A DNA stretch of 64,000 nt from Polynucleobacter sp. Latsch14-2 (GCF_018881925.1 NZ_JACVPL010000003.1:62001-126000), one strand, 5' to 3'. Counted from the first letter of the stretch, positions 1-9,956 are shown. The notes: a model not told the origin generated them from the letters alone. A program made the numbers and translations.

Positions 1-42
1 CGCACCAATAAAACCTGCTGCGCCAGTAACAATGATGGTCAT
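1..42 (-). CDS. hldD: NAD-dependent epimerase, probably ADP-heptose 6-epimerase (5' end only)
   Basis: Only the first 14 codons lie in the window; the gene runs off the left edge. They read MTIIVTGAAGFIGA, a Rossmann-fold start with the GxxGxxG dinucleotide loop of extended short-chain dehydrogenase/epimerases. The ATG overlaps the TGA of rfaE1 (ATGA), and a GGAGGAG ribosome site lies 5 nt upstream inside rfaE1, so the two are probably translationally coupled. Directly downstream of a heptose-7-phosphate kinase, the likeliest product is the ADP-L-glycero-D-manno-heptose 6-epimerase of lipopolysaccharide inner-core synthesis. That name rests on context; 14 residues cannot exclude another NAD-dependent sugar epimerase. 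Confidence 0.6.
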   Translation of the reverse strand, partial: MTIIVTGAAGFIGA

Positions 43-968
43 TGCAACTCCTCCGAAGTAACGGTTGCCGTCCCCAACTTACCAACCACAATGCCACCCG
101 CACGATTAGCCAAGGCCATAGCCTTTTCAAGCGGCCATTTAGAGGCTAATGCGACCGCTAAAGTGGCAATTACCGTATCGCCAGCACCAGATACATCAAA
201 GACCTCACGCGCTTGCGCTTTTACATGACTTACGCCAGCATCTGTGAATAAGCTCATACCTTCTTCTGATCTAGTAAGCAATAAGGCTTGTAGCTTAAGA
301 GACTGTCGAAGATCTTGTGCTCTGCGGTTTAAATCCTCTTCATTTGCCCACTGACCCACCACTTGACGTAGCTCGCTACGATTGGGTGTTAAGACAGTAG
401 CGCCGCGGTACTTTTCATAATCCTCACCTTTAGGGTCTACTAAGATCACTTTATTTTGTGCGCGTGCCTGCTCAATCATAAGACTTACTTGACCTAGAGC
501 ACCTTTGCCATAGTCAGACAAAATAATCACATCAGCATCAGCCAAGGATTTTTCAAAACGTTCTAATTTATGGGCCAAAGCAGCCTCGCTAGGCGCCTCT
601 TCAAAATCTAAACGAATCAATTGCTGTTGCCGTGCAATCACACGCAACTTCACCGTGGTAGGCACTTTACCGTCAACCTCAAGCTGGCTATCAACACCAC
701 TAAACCTTAGCAACTCAGTCACGCGACGACCAGCCTCATCATCACCAATCACGCCCAGAATAGTTGTCTTGGCACCCAATGCAGCAACGTTGCGTGCTAC
801 GTTTGCAGCACCACCTAAACGCTCATCGATCTTACTAACTTGAACAACAGGAACAGGTGCCTCCGGAGAGATGCGGTTGGTATCGCCAAACCAGTAACGA
901 TCAAGCATGACATCACCCACCACTAGTAAGCGGGTCTGGGAGAACTGTTCTCGGTTGGCTTTTTCCAC
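39..968 (-). CDS. rfaE1: D-glycero-beta-D-manno-heptose-7-phosphate kinase
   Basis: This enzyme phosphorylates heptose 7-phosphate at C1, an early cytoplasmic step towards ADP-heptose for the lipopolysaccharide core. It has 309 residues and a PfkB/ribokinase fold: VVGDVMLDRYW near residues 16-26, the GGAANVA substrate region at 52-58, and the GAGD anion hole at 261-264 with D264 as catalytic base. It is the kinase half only. The E. coli HldE fusion carries an extra nucleotidyltransferase domain of roughly 160 residues, so the adenylyltransferase must be a separate gene here, not seen in the window. The start codon is GTG. It follows ugd by 30 bp and overlaps the next gene (ATGA), consistent with an LPS-precursor operon. 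Confidence 0.93.
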   Translation of the reverse strand: MEKANREQFSQTRLLVVGDVMLDRYWFGDTNRISPEAPVPVVQVSKIDERLGGAANVARNVAALGAKTTILGVIGDDEAGRRVTELLRFSGVDSQLEVDGKVPTTVKLRVIARQQQLIRLDFEEAPSEAALAHKLERFEKSLADADVIILSDYGKGALGQVSLMIEQARAQNKVILVDPKGEDYEKYRGATVLTPNRSELRQVVGQWANEEDLNRRAQDLRQSLKLQALLLTRSEEGMSLFTDAGVSHVKAQAREVFDVSGAGDTVIATLAVALASKWPLEKAMALANRAGGIVVGKLGTATVTSEELQ

Positions 969-998
969 GGGCAGACTTTTTCTTTATTTAAGCTATTT

Positions 999-2363
999 TT
1001 AATTATGACGACCAATACCTTGGTACTCAATGCCTAATTCTTGCATAGCCTGTGGTTCATATAAATTACGGCCATCAAAAATGATCGGACGTTTGAGCTT
1101 TTGCAGTAGAAGATCAAAATCTGGACTGCGGAAGACCTTCCACTCCGTCACAATCACCAAGGCATCGCAGTCATCTACGGCTTCCATTGGGTTTGCCACC
1201 ATCGAGACTTTCTTGAGGCCCTCAGAATTACCTTTGAAGTCAAGATCAAGACAATGCAATGCTTCTGGCATCGCTACTGGGTCATAAGCAACAACTTGTG
1301 CACCACGCTTTACCAGCTCTTGAATAATGACGCGACTTGGGGCTTCGCGCATATCGTCTGTATTGGGTTTAAAGGCTAAGCCCCAAAGAGCAAATTTCAT
1401 ATTGGAGAGGTCAGAGCCAAAACGCTTTTCAATCTTTTCTACCAAAATCGTCTTTTGAGCTTCATTGACTGCCTCTACGGCATCGAGGATCTTCAGATCT
1501 CTGCCGTACTCAATGGCTGTTTTGGAGAGTGCAGATACGTCTTTTGGAAAGCAAGAGCCACCGTAACCTGTGCCAGAGTACAAAAAGCCATATCCGATAC
1601 GGGAATCCGAACCAATACCTTGACGGACAGATTCAATATCAGCCCCGACTAGATCGGCTAGGTTAGCCAGCTCATTCATAAAAGAGATCCGAGTTGCCAA
1701 CATCGCATTGGCCGCGTACTTTGTTAACTCAGCACTTTTTACATCCATGTAATAAGTGCGTTCATGGTGACGATTAAACGGGGCATAGAGTTTGCGCATT
1801 TGCTCTTTGGCATGCAGGCCGGATGGCGTACTCTCAGTCCCAATCACAATCCGATCTGGGCGCATAAAGTCTTCTACCGCTGCACCTTCTTTTAAAAACT
1901 CAGGGTTAGAGACTACCGAACATAAATCTGCGCTTAAACCCCTCTTTTGCAGCTCTTCAATTACTGCAGCTGACACCTTATCGGCAGTACCTACCGGCAC
2001 GGTGGATTTATCCACGATCACCTTAGGAGCAGTCATGTGTCGACCAATATTGCGAGCAGCAGCGACGACATACTGTAAATCAGCGGAACCATCCTCATCG
2101 GGAGGAGTACCAACTGCTATGAACTGAATCTCGCCATGAGCAACAGAGGCAGCAATATCAGTAGAGAACTGTAAGCGCCCTGCAGCACGATTGCGCTCGA
2201 TCATCTCTTTGAGTCCTGGCTCATAAATGGGCACGCCGCCAGAATTGAGAATCTCAATCTTTTTCGGGTCTACATCTACGCAAAAAACATTATTACCCTG
2301 CTCGGCAAGGCATGCGCCTGTAACAAGACCTACATAACCGCTTCCAATGATGGTGACTTTCAA
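999..2363 (-). CDS. ugd: UDP-glucose 6-dehydrogenase
   Basis: It oxidises UDP-glucose twice with NAD+ to UDP-glucuronate, a precursor for surface polysaccharides. The 454-residue length is usual. The N-terminal Rossmann loop is [10 protein letters not shown] (7-16), STVPVGT lies at 120-126, and the catalytic Cys271 sits in [12 protein letters not shown]. The C-terminal UDP-binding domain includes [10 protein letters not shown], a family signature. The start codon is TTG (AAAGTC follows), supported by a GGAG ribosome site 6 nt upstream; the ATG further upstream is out of frame. It is followed by rfaE1 after 30 bp, placing it with cell-envelope sugar metabolism. Confidence 0.95.
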   Translation of the reverse strand: MKVTIIGSGYVGLVTGACLAEQGNNVFCVDVDPKKIEILNSGGVPIYEPGLKEMIERNRAAGRLQFSTDIAASVAHGEIQFIAVGTPPDEDGSADLQYVVAAARNIGRHMTAPKVIVDKSTVPVGTADKVSAAVIEELQKRGLSADLCSVVSNPEFLKEGAAVEDFMRPDRIVIGTESTPSGLHAKEQMRKLYAPFNRHHERTYYMDVKSAELTKYAANAMLATRISFMNELANLADLVGADIESVRQGIGSDSRIGYGFLYSGTGYGGSCFPKDVSALSKTAIEYGRDLKILDAVEAVNEAQKTILVEKIEKRFGSDLSNMKFALWGLAFKPNTDDMREAPSRVIIQELVKRGAQVVAYDPVAMPEALHCLDLDFKGNSEGLKKVSMVANPMEAVDDCDALVIVTEWKVFRSPDFDLLLQKLKRPIIFDGRNLYEPQAMQELGIEYQGIGRHN

Positions 2364-2395
2364 ATGAACTCCAGTTTATTTCTCATTTATACGCC

Positions 2396-2419
2396 GTCAT
2401 TAAACACAGGCTTAATGAC
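2396..2419 (-). terminator. Hairpin between lapB and ugd, possible weak terminator
   Basis: An 8-bp perfect inverted repeat (GTCATTAA / TTAATGAC, loop 8 nt) lies between lapB and the ugd start. No T-run follows on the minus strand, so it is not a classical intrinsic terminator. It may be an attenuator or mRNA end-stabiliser. Confidence 0.35.
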
Positions 2420-2434
2420 AATTTAGTTAATAGC

Positions 2435-3646
2435 TTACATCGAAGGAACACTTGGTGCCGCACCCTCACTGCGCCTTGGAGAGTATGCCTCCCAATGGTT
2501 GCAACCAGGGCATTGCCAATAAAAACGTCTCGCACGAAAACCACAATTTCCACAGGTATATCGCGCCAAACTATTTGTTCTTTGCTTTAATAAACCCAAA
2601 ATTGACTGAATCTCAGAAATTTTCTCAGGCGTGCCATTGCCCTCTGCAAGAACCAAACGAGTCTCAGCCAATTTAGATAAGGCACTCAAGCTTGGAGAAT
2701 GCTGCATGACATCAACCAACATCAGCTCAGCCGCCTGCGGTCCACGAAGTTGAATAAAGTGCTTTTGCACAATGTCTAGCAACTCTCCAGAAGCCTGTGT
2801 TTTTAACAATTCGCAGAGCCTCTCCAGACCGCTACCAGCCTTATCGATAGCGGTATGAGCGGCCATCCAGCGATCACCCAGTAAATGCATATAAGCTGGG
2901 TGTGTATCAGCAACCAAACTCCACACCTGAATTGCCTGCGCTGGCCGTTCCAAGGCAACAAAATGGTCGCCTTGCAATATCAATGCACGAGCGTGGTTAG
3001 GAACTGCCTGAAGAGCGCGCTCAATAGATTGTTCAGCACCAACCAAATCTTTACGACGCAGAGCTTCTTGTGCTAATTCACAATGAAACTGGGCGATCTC
3101 AGTTTGATGAGATTTGGATTGAAGGCCCTCAAGCTCAGCGGCAGAGATGATGGCTTTTGTCCAATCTCGCTCAATTTGATACATCTCCAAAAGACTCTCC
3201 TTGGCCGGAGCTGCATATTTCCCATCACCCACTCGATTAAGAGAGGCTTCTGCACGGTCCAATAGCCCTGCCCTCAAGAAATCACGCCCCAACTCGTAGG
3301 CAGCATGATCACGATCGCGCGGTTTTAGGTCATCCCGATTTGCCAGGTGTTGATGGACGCGAATAGCGCGCTCAGTCTCACCACGACGACGAAATAAATT
3401 ACCCAAGGAAAAATGCAACTCAATAGTTTCTGGATCAAGCTGGGCAATCTTGACCAATGTCTCGATGGCTTGATCCGGCTGCTCATTTAATAGAAGACTT
3501 AAACCTTTAAAGGTCGAACGCTGCTGACGCATCCGTTCGCGCTCATCCATGCGATTCTCAAGACGCAAATCCCAGCGTGACGCCAACCAACCCAACCCAA
3601 ATAAGACCGGCAGTAACAATAACCAGGATGTAGCGATTTGAATCAT
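2435..3646 (-). CDS. lapB: Lipopolysaccharide assembly protein B (LapB/YciM)
   Basis: LapB is an inner-membrane-anchored cytoplasmic TPR protein. In enterobacteria it partners FtsH to control LpxC turnover and so lipopolysaccharide supply. The sequence shows one N-terminal membrane segment (about residues 5-20, TSWLLLLPVLFGLGWLAS), then degenerate TPR helices through about residue 345 (for example LDPETIELHFSLGNLFRRRG). It ends in a rubredoxin-like knuckle with Cys365, Cys368, Cys379 and Cys382. Its length of 403 is close to the usual 390. In many proteobacteria a small lapA gene sits just before it; here only 69 bp separate it from ihfB, so lapA is absent from this spot. The gap contains a terminator for ihfB, so lapB may have its own promoter. 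Confidence 0.93.
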   Translation of the reverse strand: MIQIATSWLLLLPVLFGLGWLASRWDLRLENRMDERERMRQQRSTFKGLSLLLNEQPDQAIETLVKIAQLDPETIELHFSLGNLFRRRGETERAIRVHQHLANRDDLKPRDRDHAAYELGRDFLRAGLLDRAEASLNRVGDGKYAAPAKESLLEMYQIERDWTKAIISAAELEGLQSKSHQTEIAQFHCELAQEALRRKDLVGAEQSIERALQAVPNHARALILQGDHFVALERPAQAIQVWSLVADTHPAYMHLLGDRWMAAHTAIDKAGSGLERLCELLKTQASGELLDIVQKHFIQLRGPQAAELMLVDVMQHSPSLSALSKLAETRLVLAEGNGTPEKISEIQSILGLLKQRTNSLARYTCGNCGFRARRFYWQCPGCNHWEAYSPRRSEGAAPSVPSM

Positions 3647-3677
3647 CTTGTAGATAACATCAATGAAGAGCTTAAAT

Positions 3678-3699
3678 AAAAAATGGTCCTAATGGACCA
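3678..3699 (-). terminator. Intrinsic terminator after ihfB
   Basis: Read on the minus strand, TGGTCC and GGACCA form a perfect 6-bp stem with a 4-nt ATTA loop, followed directly by six T. It lies 17 nt past the ihfB stop and before the lapB start, so it should uncouple the two genes. Confidence 0.75.
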
Positions 3700-3715
3700 C
3701 TGATGTGCTTGCTGA

Positions 3716-4060
3716 TTAAGCACCAGAACCCTCTTTAGGGCCCACTTGCTTTAGCGGCTTGTAATCAACGCGTTCACGCAGTTCCTTGCCAGGCTTGAAA
3801 TGGGGAACTCGTTTTTCTGGAATCAATACCTTTTCACCAGACTTGGGGTTACGACCGGTACGGGCAGGGCGATGATGCAATACAAAGCTACCAACGCCAC
3901 GCAACTCAATACGCTTACCTTCTGCTAAAGCGTGAGTCATTGTATCTAGTAAAGTTTTTACCGCTAACTCCACATCCCTAGGTAAAAGCTGCGGAAACTG
4001 TTCCGCGAGACTCTCCACTAGTTCGGAGCGGGTAATTGCTTGGTGCTCTTGATCCGTCAT
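3716..4060 (-). CDS. ihfB: Integration host factor subunit beta
   Basis: This DNA-bending nucleoid protein works as a heterodimer with IhfA in transcription, replication and recombination. The 114-residue protein belongs to the HU/IHF family: helical dimerisation region at about 10-50 and the beta-ribbon arm at about 55-85. The signature includes [18 protein letters not shown], with the minor-groove-inserting Pro in RNP. It is slightly longer than the E. coli protein (94) because of extra residues at both ends. It lies between rpsA and lapB, as is usual in betaproteobacteria, which favours beta over alpha subunit. Intrinsic terminators bracket it on both sides. Confidence 0.93.
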   Translation of the reverse strand: MTDQEHQAITRSELVESLAEQFPQLLPRDVELAVKTLLDTMTHALAEGKRIELRGVGSFVLHHRPARTGRNPKSGEKVLIPEKRVPHFKPGKELRERVDYKPLKQVGPKEGSGA

Positions 4061-4071
4061 GATCTATCAAT

Positions 4072-4106
4072 AAAAAACCGCCGCCCCCCCCTAATGGAAA
4101 GCGGCG
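4072..4106 (-). terminator. Intrinsic terminator after rpsA
   Basis: On the minus strand CGCCGC pairs perfectly with GCGGCG, and the stem is followed by G and six T. The loop contains a run of eight G. It sits within the 54 bp between the rpsA stop and the ihfB start. Confidence 0.75.
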
Positions 4107-4114
4107 ATATTGAT

Positions 4115-5788
4115 TTAGCCTTGATTATCCATCTTTGCTTTTAACAGAGCACCCAAGTTGGTAGTGCCAGACTGCGCATCACCTTGGAGCTTGCTCATAG
4201 CATCTTGTTGGTCAGAGCTGTCTTTAGCTTTGATTGAAAGATTAATGACGCGTGACTTACGATCAATATTAATGATCATTGCAGTTACGCTATCGCCTTC
4301 CTTCAATACATTGCGTGCATCTTCAACGCGATCGGTAGAGATCTCAGAAGCGCGCAAGTAAGCCTCAACTTCATCAGCCAAGTGAATCGTTGCACCCTTA
4401 GCATCAACAGCCTTCACAGTGCCAGTGACAAGACTGCCTTTGTCGCTAACAGATGTGTAGTTATTGAATGGGTCACCAGACAATTGCTTAATGCCGAGAG
4501 AAATACGCTCTTTTTCAACATCAATTGCCAATACGGTGGCTTCAACTTCATCACCTTTTTTGTATTTCTTAACAGCTTCTTCACCAGGCTCATTCCATGA
4601 GATGTCTGAGAGGTGTACTAAACCATCGATGCCACCAGGCAAGCCGATGAACACACCAAAGTCGGTAATCGACTTGATTGCGCCAGTAAGCTTGTCGCCT
4701 TTTTGCTGCGCACGTGAGAACTCTTCCCAAGGATTCGCTTTGCACTGTTTGATGCCCAAGCTAATACGACGCTTGTCTTCATCAATATCCAGAACCATGA
4801 CTTCAACTTCAGTTCCCAATGCTGTAGCTTTGCTTGGAGCAACGTTCTTGTTGGTCCAATCCATTTCAGAAACGTGTACCAAACCTTCAATACCAGACTC
4901 GATTTCAACGAACGCGCCGTAGTCAGTTAAGTTGGTTACTTTGCCGAATAAACGGGTATTTGGTGGGTAGCGACGTGCAATACCAACCCATGGGTCATCG
5001 CCAAGTTGTTTTACACCAAGTGAAACACGATTCTTCTCTTGGTCGAACTTCAAAATCTTAGCAGTTACTTCTTGACCAACAGTCAACATCTCGCTTGGGT
5101 GACGCACGCGACGCCATGCCAAATCAGTAATATGCAAGAGGCCGTCAATTCCACCAAGATCAACGAATGCGCCGTAGTCGGTGATGTTCTTAACGATACC
5201 CTGAACAACGCTACCTTCTTTAAGGTTAGACATCAACTTAGCGCGCTCTTCACCTTGGCTAGCCTCAACAACCGCACGACGTGACAACACTACGTTGTTA
5301 CGCTTACGATCAAGCTTGATAACCTTGAACTCCATTGTCTTGCCCTCGTAAGGGCTAGTGTCTTTAATTGGACGTGTATCTACCAGTGATCCAGGCAAGA
5401 ATGCGCGGATACCGTTAACCATCACAGTCAAACCGCCTTTAACCTTACCGGTAACAGTACCAGTAACGATCTCAGCTTGCTCGAGAGCTTTTTCCAAATT
5501 CATCCATGATGCCAAGCGTTTAGCTTTATCACGAGAGAGGATGGTGTCACCATAGCCGTTTTCGAGGGCGTCAATAGCAACAGAAACGAAATCGCCAGGA
5601 GCTACTTCAATCTCGCCAGCGTCGTTATGGAATTCTTCAACAGGAATAAACGCTTCAGACTTTAAGCCAGCGTTAACAACGACGAAATTATGGTCGATGC
5701 GAAGGACTTCAGCCGAAATAACTTGGCCGGTCTTCATATTCGATCGGGTTAATGATTCTTCAAATAATTCTGCAAATGATTCAGACAT
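4115..5788 (-). CDS. rpsA: 30S ribosomal protein S1
   Basis: S1 binds mRNA on the 30S subunit and is needed to start translation on structured or weak-SD messages. The 557-residue length matches the six-domain gammaproteobacterial form. Successive S1 OB-fold repeats are recognisable by their GxVxxxxxxGxxVxL cores, for example [20 protein letters not shown] and [20 protein letters not shown]. The first two repeats are the divergent ribosome-docking ones. No Shine-Dalgarno sequence precedes the ATG, as in E. coli rpsA, where S1 autoregulates its own translation. A small hairpin lies in the leader (separate entry). Order cmk-rpsA-ihfB is the conserved one. Confidence 0.97.
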   Translation of the reverse strand: MSESFAELFEESLTRSNMKTGQVISAEVLRIDHNFVVVNAGLKSEAFIPVEEFHNDAGEIEVAPGDFVSVAIDALENGYGDTILSRDKAKRLASWMNLEKALEQAEIVTGTVTGKVKGGLTVMVNGIRAFLPGSLVDTRPIKDTSPYEGKTMEFKVIKLDRKRNNVVLSRRAVVEASQGEERAKLMSNLKEGSVVQGIVKNITDYGAFVDLGGIDGLLHITDLAWRRVRHPSEMLTVGQEVTAKILKFDQEKNRVSLGVKQLGDDPWVGIARRYPPNTRLFGKVTNLTDYGAFVEIESGIEGLVHVSEMDWTNKNVAPSKATALGTEVEVMVLDIDEDKRRISLGIKQCKANPWEEFSRAQQKGDKLTGAIKSITDFGVFIGLPGGIDGLVHLSDISWNEPGEEAVKKYKKGDEVEATVLAIDVEKERISLGIKQLSGDPFNNYTSVSDKGSLVTGTVKAVDAKGATIHLADEVEAYLRASEISTDRVEDARNVLKEGDSVTAMIINIDRKSRVINLSIKAKDSSDQQDAMSKLQGDAQSGTTNLGALLKAKMDNQG

Positions 5789-5804
5789 GTGTATTCACTT
5801 TGTG

Positions 5805-5823
5805 CCGCCAGAAGACCTGACGG
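5805..5823 (-). promoter_or_regulatory. rpsA: Leader hairpin upstream of rpsA start
   Basis: On the minus strand CCGTCAG and CTGGCGG form a 7-bp stem (one G-T pair) with a 5-nt GTCTT loop. It ends 16 nt before the rpsA ATG, where a Shine-Dalgarno site would otherwise be expected nearby. E. coli rpsA also relies on leader hairpins in place of a Shine-Dalgarno site. Equivalence here is inference. Confidence 0.45.
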
Positions 5824-5831
5824 GTTAGGTT

Positions 5832-5887
5832 AAAAAAGCCTCAAGAAACACGCTAAATTAGATCGTCGCGTTGTGGAGTTTCTTAAG
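5832..5887 (-). terminator. Intrinsic terminator between cmk and rpsA
   Basis: On the minus strand CTTAAGAAAC pairs with GTTTCTTGAG over 10 bp (one T-G wobble). The 28-nt loop contains a further 4-bp GCGT/ACGC pairing, and the stem is followed by GC and six T. It lies 31 nt past the cmk stop and could act as a full terminator or as an attenuator for rpsA. Confidence 0.65.
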
Positions 5888-5917
5888 ACACCAAAACTAC
5901 TACTAATAAAACAACTT

Positions 5918-6586
5918 CTAGTGCTGGGCAATCACAGATTGATACCAATCTAAAACTACCGCAACTACCTGATCTATCGATAAATCTGATGTTTCAAGCA
6001 CTTTTGCACCATCCGCCACTAACAAGGGTGCGGCACCTCGATTACTATCGCGGGCATCGCGTTCCTGCAAATCTCGCAGCAAGTCCTCAAGTTTAGCAGG
6101 AATTCCCTTAGCTATCAATTGCTTATAACGACGTTCAGCCCTAGCTTGGGCAGTAGCGGTCAAGAAAACCTTCAAAATAGCGCCTGGAAATATGACGCTG
6201 GCCATATCCCTGCCGTCAGCCACTAGGCCCGGCGGCTTAAGAAAACTTCGCTGCAGCCCTGTCAAAGCAAGTCTCACATCGACATAGGCCGCCAAAGTTG
6301 ACGCCCTTAAACCAATCTCTTCTGTTCGTATTGCCTCAGTAACATTCTCCTCGCCCAAGAAAATATGTCCATTTTCAAAAGAAATTGGCAGTTTTTCCGC
6401 CAAAACAGCCAATTGAGCGCTATTCCCAATATCAATACACTGATTTTTGCTGGCCAAAGCAACCAAACGATATAGAGCCCCACTATCTAAATAATGGAAA
6501 CCCAGCTTTTGCGCAATGGCAGCAGCAACAGTCCCTTTTCCAGAGGCTGTAGGTCCATCAATCGCGATAACTGGGGGTAGTGGCAT
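5918..6586 (-). CDS. cmk: Cytidylate kinase
   Basis: It phosphorylates CMP and dCMP to the diphosphates, using ATP. The P-loop is [11 protein letters not shown] near the N-terminus; the CMP-binding insert and LID region include [15 protein letters not shown] and [10 protein letters not shown] place the start at the ATG beginning [12 protein letters not shown], giving 222 residues, close to the usual 220-230. The open frame continues 29 codons upstream, but those overlap aroA, look unlike the family and would be an atypical extension. No clear Shine-Dalgarno site precedes this ATG, and it lies 19 bp past the aroA stop, so expression probably depends on coupling to aroA. Confidence 0.93.
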   Translation of the reverse strand: MPLPPVIAIDGPTASGKGTVAAAIAQKLGFHYLDSGALYRLVALASKNQCIDIGNSAQLAVLAEKLPISFENGHIFLGEENVTEAIRTEEIGLRASTLAAYVDVRLALTGLQRSFLKPPGLVADGRDMASVIFPGAILKVFLTATAQARAERRYKQLIAKGIPAKLEDLLRDLQERDARDSNRGAAPLLVADGAKVLETSDLSIDQVVAVVLDWYQSVIAQH

Positions 6587-6605
6587 TGAATTTGACAGTG
6601 GGGAA

Positions 6606-7937
6606 TTAAGAAGCAATCTTTGCAAACTCTGCAAAGTAGGCAGGGAAAGTCTTGGCAACGCAATTAGGATCATTGATCATCAAACTATTCGGACCAAAAG
6701 CCGCCAAAGAAAAACACATTGCCATACGATGGTCATCATAAGTATCGATACCATCCGAGGGTGAGCGCCAGTCGCCCAATTTTTTAGGGGCGCTGACAAT
6801 AATATAGTCCTCACCTTCCACAACATCAGCTCCAACTTTCCTGAGCTCTTTTGTCATCGCCGCAATTCGATCAGTTTCTTTAACTCGCCAACTCGCAATT
6901 CCATTAAGACGAGTCTGACCATCAGCAAATAATGCGGCAACAGCCAAAGTCATCGCAGCGTCGGGAATCTCTGTGCAATCAATCGTGATGCCATTGAGTT
7001 TTCCATTGGGATTGTTAACACCGGCAACTTCAATCCAATCTTTACCCGAGCTAATGTTGGCGCCCATTAGAGCAAGCGCATCCGCAAACGCAACATCGCC
7101 TTGGATACTGTCGCGCCCAACACCAAGTACACGAACTGAGCTGCCGCCAATTGCGCCCAGCGCCAAGAAATAGGATGCCGAAGATGCATCGCCCTCAACA
7201 GATAGCTGACCTGGGCTTTGGTACATAGCACCAGAATTCTTTGCTGGAATTACAAAAGACTGGGCATCTGGACATGTCACATTGACACCAAAGCGCGCCA
7301 TTAACTTCAATGTAATTTCGATATAAGGACGTGAAATCAGTTCACCGATCACCTCAATGCGAACCGGCTCTTGCGCCACGAGGGGCAGCGCCATTAGTAA
7401 TGCCGTGAGAAACTGACTAGAAACATCTCCACGTACTTTGACCACCTCTTTAATATGAATCTGTGCTGCAGAAATCTGGATCGGCGGATAACCATCCTGT
7501 AATTCATAAGCAATATCAGCGCCAACCTGACGCAAACCATCGACTAGATCACGAATGGGGCGCTCATGCATTCGAGCTACGCCCGATAAACGATAGTTAC
7601 CACCCTGCATCGCCAGTGCTGCAGTTAGAGGGCGAATGGCTGTCCCAGCATTACCCATAAAGAGGTCAGCTTCGCGAACAGGAAACTGGCCGCCACAACC
7701 ATTCACAATACATACATGATCGGGCTGATCTACGATCGACAATCCCAATGTGCGCAAAGCATTGCGCATCACCTGCGTGTCATCCGCATCCAATAAATTA
7801 GTCAGGGTAGTTTCCCCGCATGAAAGAGCCGCTAAAAGCAAGGCACGGTTCGAGATACTTTTAGAGCCAGGCAAAATAATCGAGCCCTGAGCGCGAGTAA
7901 ACGGGCCAATCTTAATACTAGGTAAAGCACTCATCAA
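6606..7937 (-). CDS. aroA: 3-phosphoshikimate 1-carboxyvinyltransferase (EPSP synthase)
   Basis: It joins phosphoenolpyruvate to shikimate 3-phosphate in the sixth step of the shikimate pathway. The 443 residues form the two-domain inverse alpha/beta barrel. Visible signatures are [16 protein letters not shown] (23-38) with the substrate-contacting Lys-Ser, [14 protein letters not shown] (95-108), and [16 protein letters not shown] near the C-terminus. The GNAGTAxRP form is that of class I enzymes. Two consecutive ATGs start the gene (MMSALP), and the first overlaps the tyrA stop (ATGA). It belongs to the aromatic amino acid operon. Confidence 0.97.
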   Translation of the reverse strand: MMSALPSIKIGPFTRAQGSIILPGSKSISNRALLLAALSCGETTLTNLLDADDTQVMRNALRTLGLSIVDQPDHVCIVNGCGGQFPVREADLFMGNAGTAIRPLTAALAMQGGNYRLSGVARMHERPIRDLVDGLRQVGADIAYELQDGYPPIQISAAQIHIKEVVKVRGDVSSQFLTALLMALPLVAQEPVRIEVIGELISRPYIEITLKLMARFGVNVTCPDAQSFVIPAKNSGAMYQSPGQLSVEGDASSASYFLALGAIGGSSVRVLGVGRDSIQGDVAFADALALMGANISSGKDWIEVAGVNNPNGKLNGITIDCTEIPDAAMTLAVAALFADGQTRLNGIASWRVKETDRIAAMTKELRKVGADVVEGEDYIIVSAPKKLGDWRSPSDGIDTYDDHRMAMCFSLAAFGPNSLMINDPNCVAKTFPAYFAEFAKIAS

Positions 7938-8809
7938 AGGCCATCCAAGTCTTGACGCGCCTTGCTTGCTTTATTAAATAATTTTTCTAAACCGACGCCA
8001 TCATTCTCTGCAATTAATTTACGCATATGGCTCACGATGGCCAAGTACTGATCTAACTCTTTTAGGATTGCAGTGCGGTTACCTAAACAAATATCGCGCC
8101 ACATTTCTGGACTAGATGCAGCAATGCGCGTGAAATCTTTAAACCCGGCTCCAACATGACTGAGTTTTTGCTCGGCATCTTCAGAATTGACTACGCTAGC
8201 CATTAAGGCATAAGACAGAATGTGCGGCAAATGAGAAACGGCAGCATAAATCGCATCATGCTGCGTACTTGAAATTTTCTTCACTACTGAGCCAGTCGAT
8301 TCCCAAAAACGAATAATGAGATCAGTATCTTGTGGAGAGTTTTCTTGTATAGGGCAAATAATCGTTTGCTTACCCTGAAATAAATCCGCCTTAGCGGCAC
8401 TGGCACCATGCTGTGCACCACCGGCAATGGGATGAGCCGGCACGAATTGACAAGCCTTCTTGCCCAACACTTCCTTAGCGGCCAAGATTACATCACCTTT
8501 AGTGCTACCCGCATCGGTAATCATGGTCTGAGATTCAAGATGAGGTTCTATTGCTTCAAAGGTAGCTCGCATCTGAGCAACCGGCACACACAACACAATT
8601 ACATCGGATTGCTTGGCAGCCTCAACTAAATCAACCACACCATCGATCGCGCCCATCTTCTGTGCTTGATCAATATTTGCTTTACTACGACCTACACCTA
8701 AAACCTTGGTTACCACTCCAGCCTGTTTTAAAGCCAAACCCAAGGAGGCTCCAATGAGCCCAACGCCAACAATTGTGACAGTTCCGAATTGAGCTCGAGT
8801 GGCAGTCAT
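7934..8809 (-). CDS. tyrA: Prephenate dehydrogenase
   Basis: It oxidatively decarboxylates prephenate to 4-hydroxyphenylpyruvate for tyrosine. The 291 residues contain an N-terminal NAD(P) Rossmann domain ([13 protein letters not shown], 15-27), a conserved mid-protein region ([15 protein letters not shown], substrate binding) and a helical dimerisation domain with [12 protein letters not shown]. There is no chorismate mutase or ACT domain, so mutase activity must come from pheA next door and feedback control by tyrosine through an ACT domain is not expected. Its ATG shares one base with the hisC stop and its stop overlaps the aroA start, so the three genes should be co-translated. Confidence 0.94.
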   Translation of the reverse strand: MTATRAQFGTVTIVGVGLIGASLGLALKQAGVVTKVLGVGRSKANIDQAQKMGAIDGVVDLVEAAKQSDVIVLCVPVAQMRATFEAIEPHLESQTMITDAGSTKGDVILAAKEVLGKKACQFVPAHPIAGGAQHGASAAKADLFQGKQTIICPIQENSPQDTDLIIRFWESTGSVVKKISSTQHDAIYAAVSHLPHILSYALMASVVNSEDAEQKLSHVGAGFKDFTRIAASSPEMWRDICLGNRTAILKELDQYLAIVSHMRKLIAENDGVGLEKLFNKASKARQDLDGL

Positions 8810-9930
8810 TATTTCGCCAAAATTTCACGGAAGGCGTTGATGAAGGCTGTATTTTCTTCAGGCAAACCAATTGAAATACGCAGCCATTGTGGCAACCCAT
8901 AATTACCAACTGGTCGAACAATAATGCCGCGCTTGAGCAAAACCAAGTTCACTCGTGCGCCAGCAGCATCATCCTCTCCAACCTTAACCAATACAAAGTT
9001 ACCGGCTGAAGGTAGGTAGGTCAAGCCCATTTCATCAAAGGCTTTGACCAATTGATGGTAGCCGGCACGATTAACTTCATAGCCCTTTTGTAAAAAAGCG
9101 TGATCCTGAAAGGAGGCGATTGCTGCAGCCTGAGCAAGACTATTCACATTAAAGGGTTGACGAATTCGGTTAAGTAAATCGGTTAATTCAGGCTGAGCAA
9201 CACCATAGCCAATCCGCAAACCCGCCAAACCATAAGCCTTGGAAAAACTGCGAGACAAAATCATATTAGGGAAACGTTTGACCCACGCAATGGCGTCATA
9301 GCGCTGTTCGGGGGCAAGGTATTCGTTATAAGCCTCATCCAGAACCACCACCACATTGGATGGCACAGCTTGCAAGAAAGATTCGATCTCGGCTGGCGTT
9401 AAATAACTTCCCGTCGGGTTATTTGGGTTCGCTACAAAAACCAACTTCGCTTTATCTCCAGCCGATTGAGTGGCTTTGAGCATGGCAGGCAGATCATGAC
9501 CATAGTTGGGTGTGGGCGCGACTTCTACTGCGCGCGCACCAACCGCTTGAGAGGCAAGCGGGTAAACGGCAAAAGCATGCCGAGAAAAAATAATAGCGTC
9601 ATCAAATTGCGCAACAGCACGAGCAGCCAACTCCAAAATATCATTGCTACCGTTGCCTAGAGTAATCCAATCAGCGGGAACATCTAAGCGCGCAGATAAT
9701 ACTTTTTTTAGCTCAAACCCGTTTGAGTCTGGATAACGGCCCAAATCATTTGCTGCAGCAAGCATTGCATCATGGGCTGACTTTGGCATACCCAATGGAT
9801 TTTCATTAGAAGCTAATTTAATAATTTTGCTTTCGTCCAAACCATACTCACGCGCCACCTCACTAATCGGGCGCCCACCTACATATGGCGCAATCTCCTG
9901 AATATGTTTTAAGCCAAGTTTTGAAGTCAT
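8809..9930 (-). CDS. hisC: Histidinol-phosphate aminotransferase
   Basis: A PLP-dependent fold-type I aminotransferase that interconverts imidazole-acetol phosphate and histidinol phosphate. In this aromatic operon it may also transaminate aromatic keto acids (inference). Signatures include the ASNENPLG start of the fold, NPNNPTG (170-176), the DEAYNEY aspartate region and SFSKAYGLAGLRIGYG, with Lys232 (counted from an upstream GTG) as the PLP Schiff-base lysine. I prefer the ATG at 9930 (373 residues) to the GTG one codon upstream. It sits between pheA and tyrA, unlinked to other his genes. Confidence 0.9.
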   Translation of the reverse strand: MTSKLGLKHIQEIAPYVGGRPISEVAREYGLDESKIIKLASNENPLGMPKSAHDAMLAAANDLGRYPDSNGFELKKVLSARLDVPADWITLGNGSNDILELAARAVAQFDDAIIFSRHAFAVYPLASQAVGARAVEVAPTPNYGHDLPAMLKATQSAGDKAKLVFVANPNNPTGSYLTPAEIESFLQAVPSNVVVVLDEAYNEYLAPEQRYDAIAWVKRFPNMILSRSFSKAYGLAGLRIGYGVAQPELTDLLNRIRQPFNVNSLAQAAAIASFQDHAFLQKGYEVNRAGYHQLVKAFDEMGLTYLPSAGNFVLVKVGEDDAAGARVNLVLLKRGIIVRPVGNYGLPQWLRISIGLPEENTAFINAFREILAK

Positions 9931-9956
9931 CACTAGTAACGCACGTTATAAATTTA

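Noticed and set aside
4084-4091. Run of eight C (eight G in the transcript) as phase-variation tract
   Set aside because: It lies in the loop of the rpsA terminator between genes, where length change would not alter a reading frame.
4464-4922. Open frame of 152 codons antisense to rpsA
   Set aside because: It lies wholly inside rpsA on the opposite strand, has no ribosome site or recognisable domain, and is expected from codon bias of a long conserved gene.
6587-6673. 29-codon N-terminal extension of cmk
   Set aside because: It overlaps aroA and precedes the P-loop by an atypical distance; the internal ATG gives normal family length.
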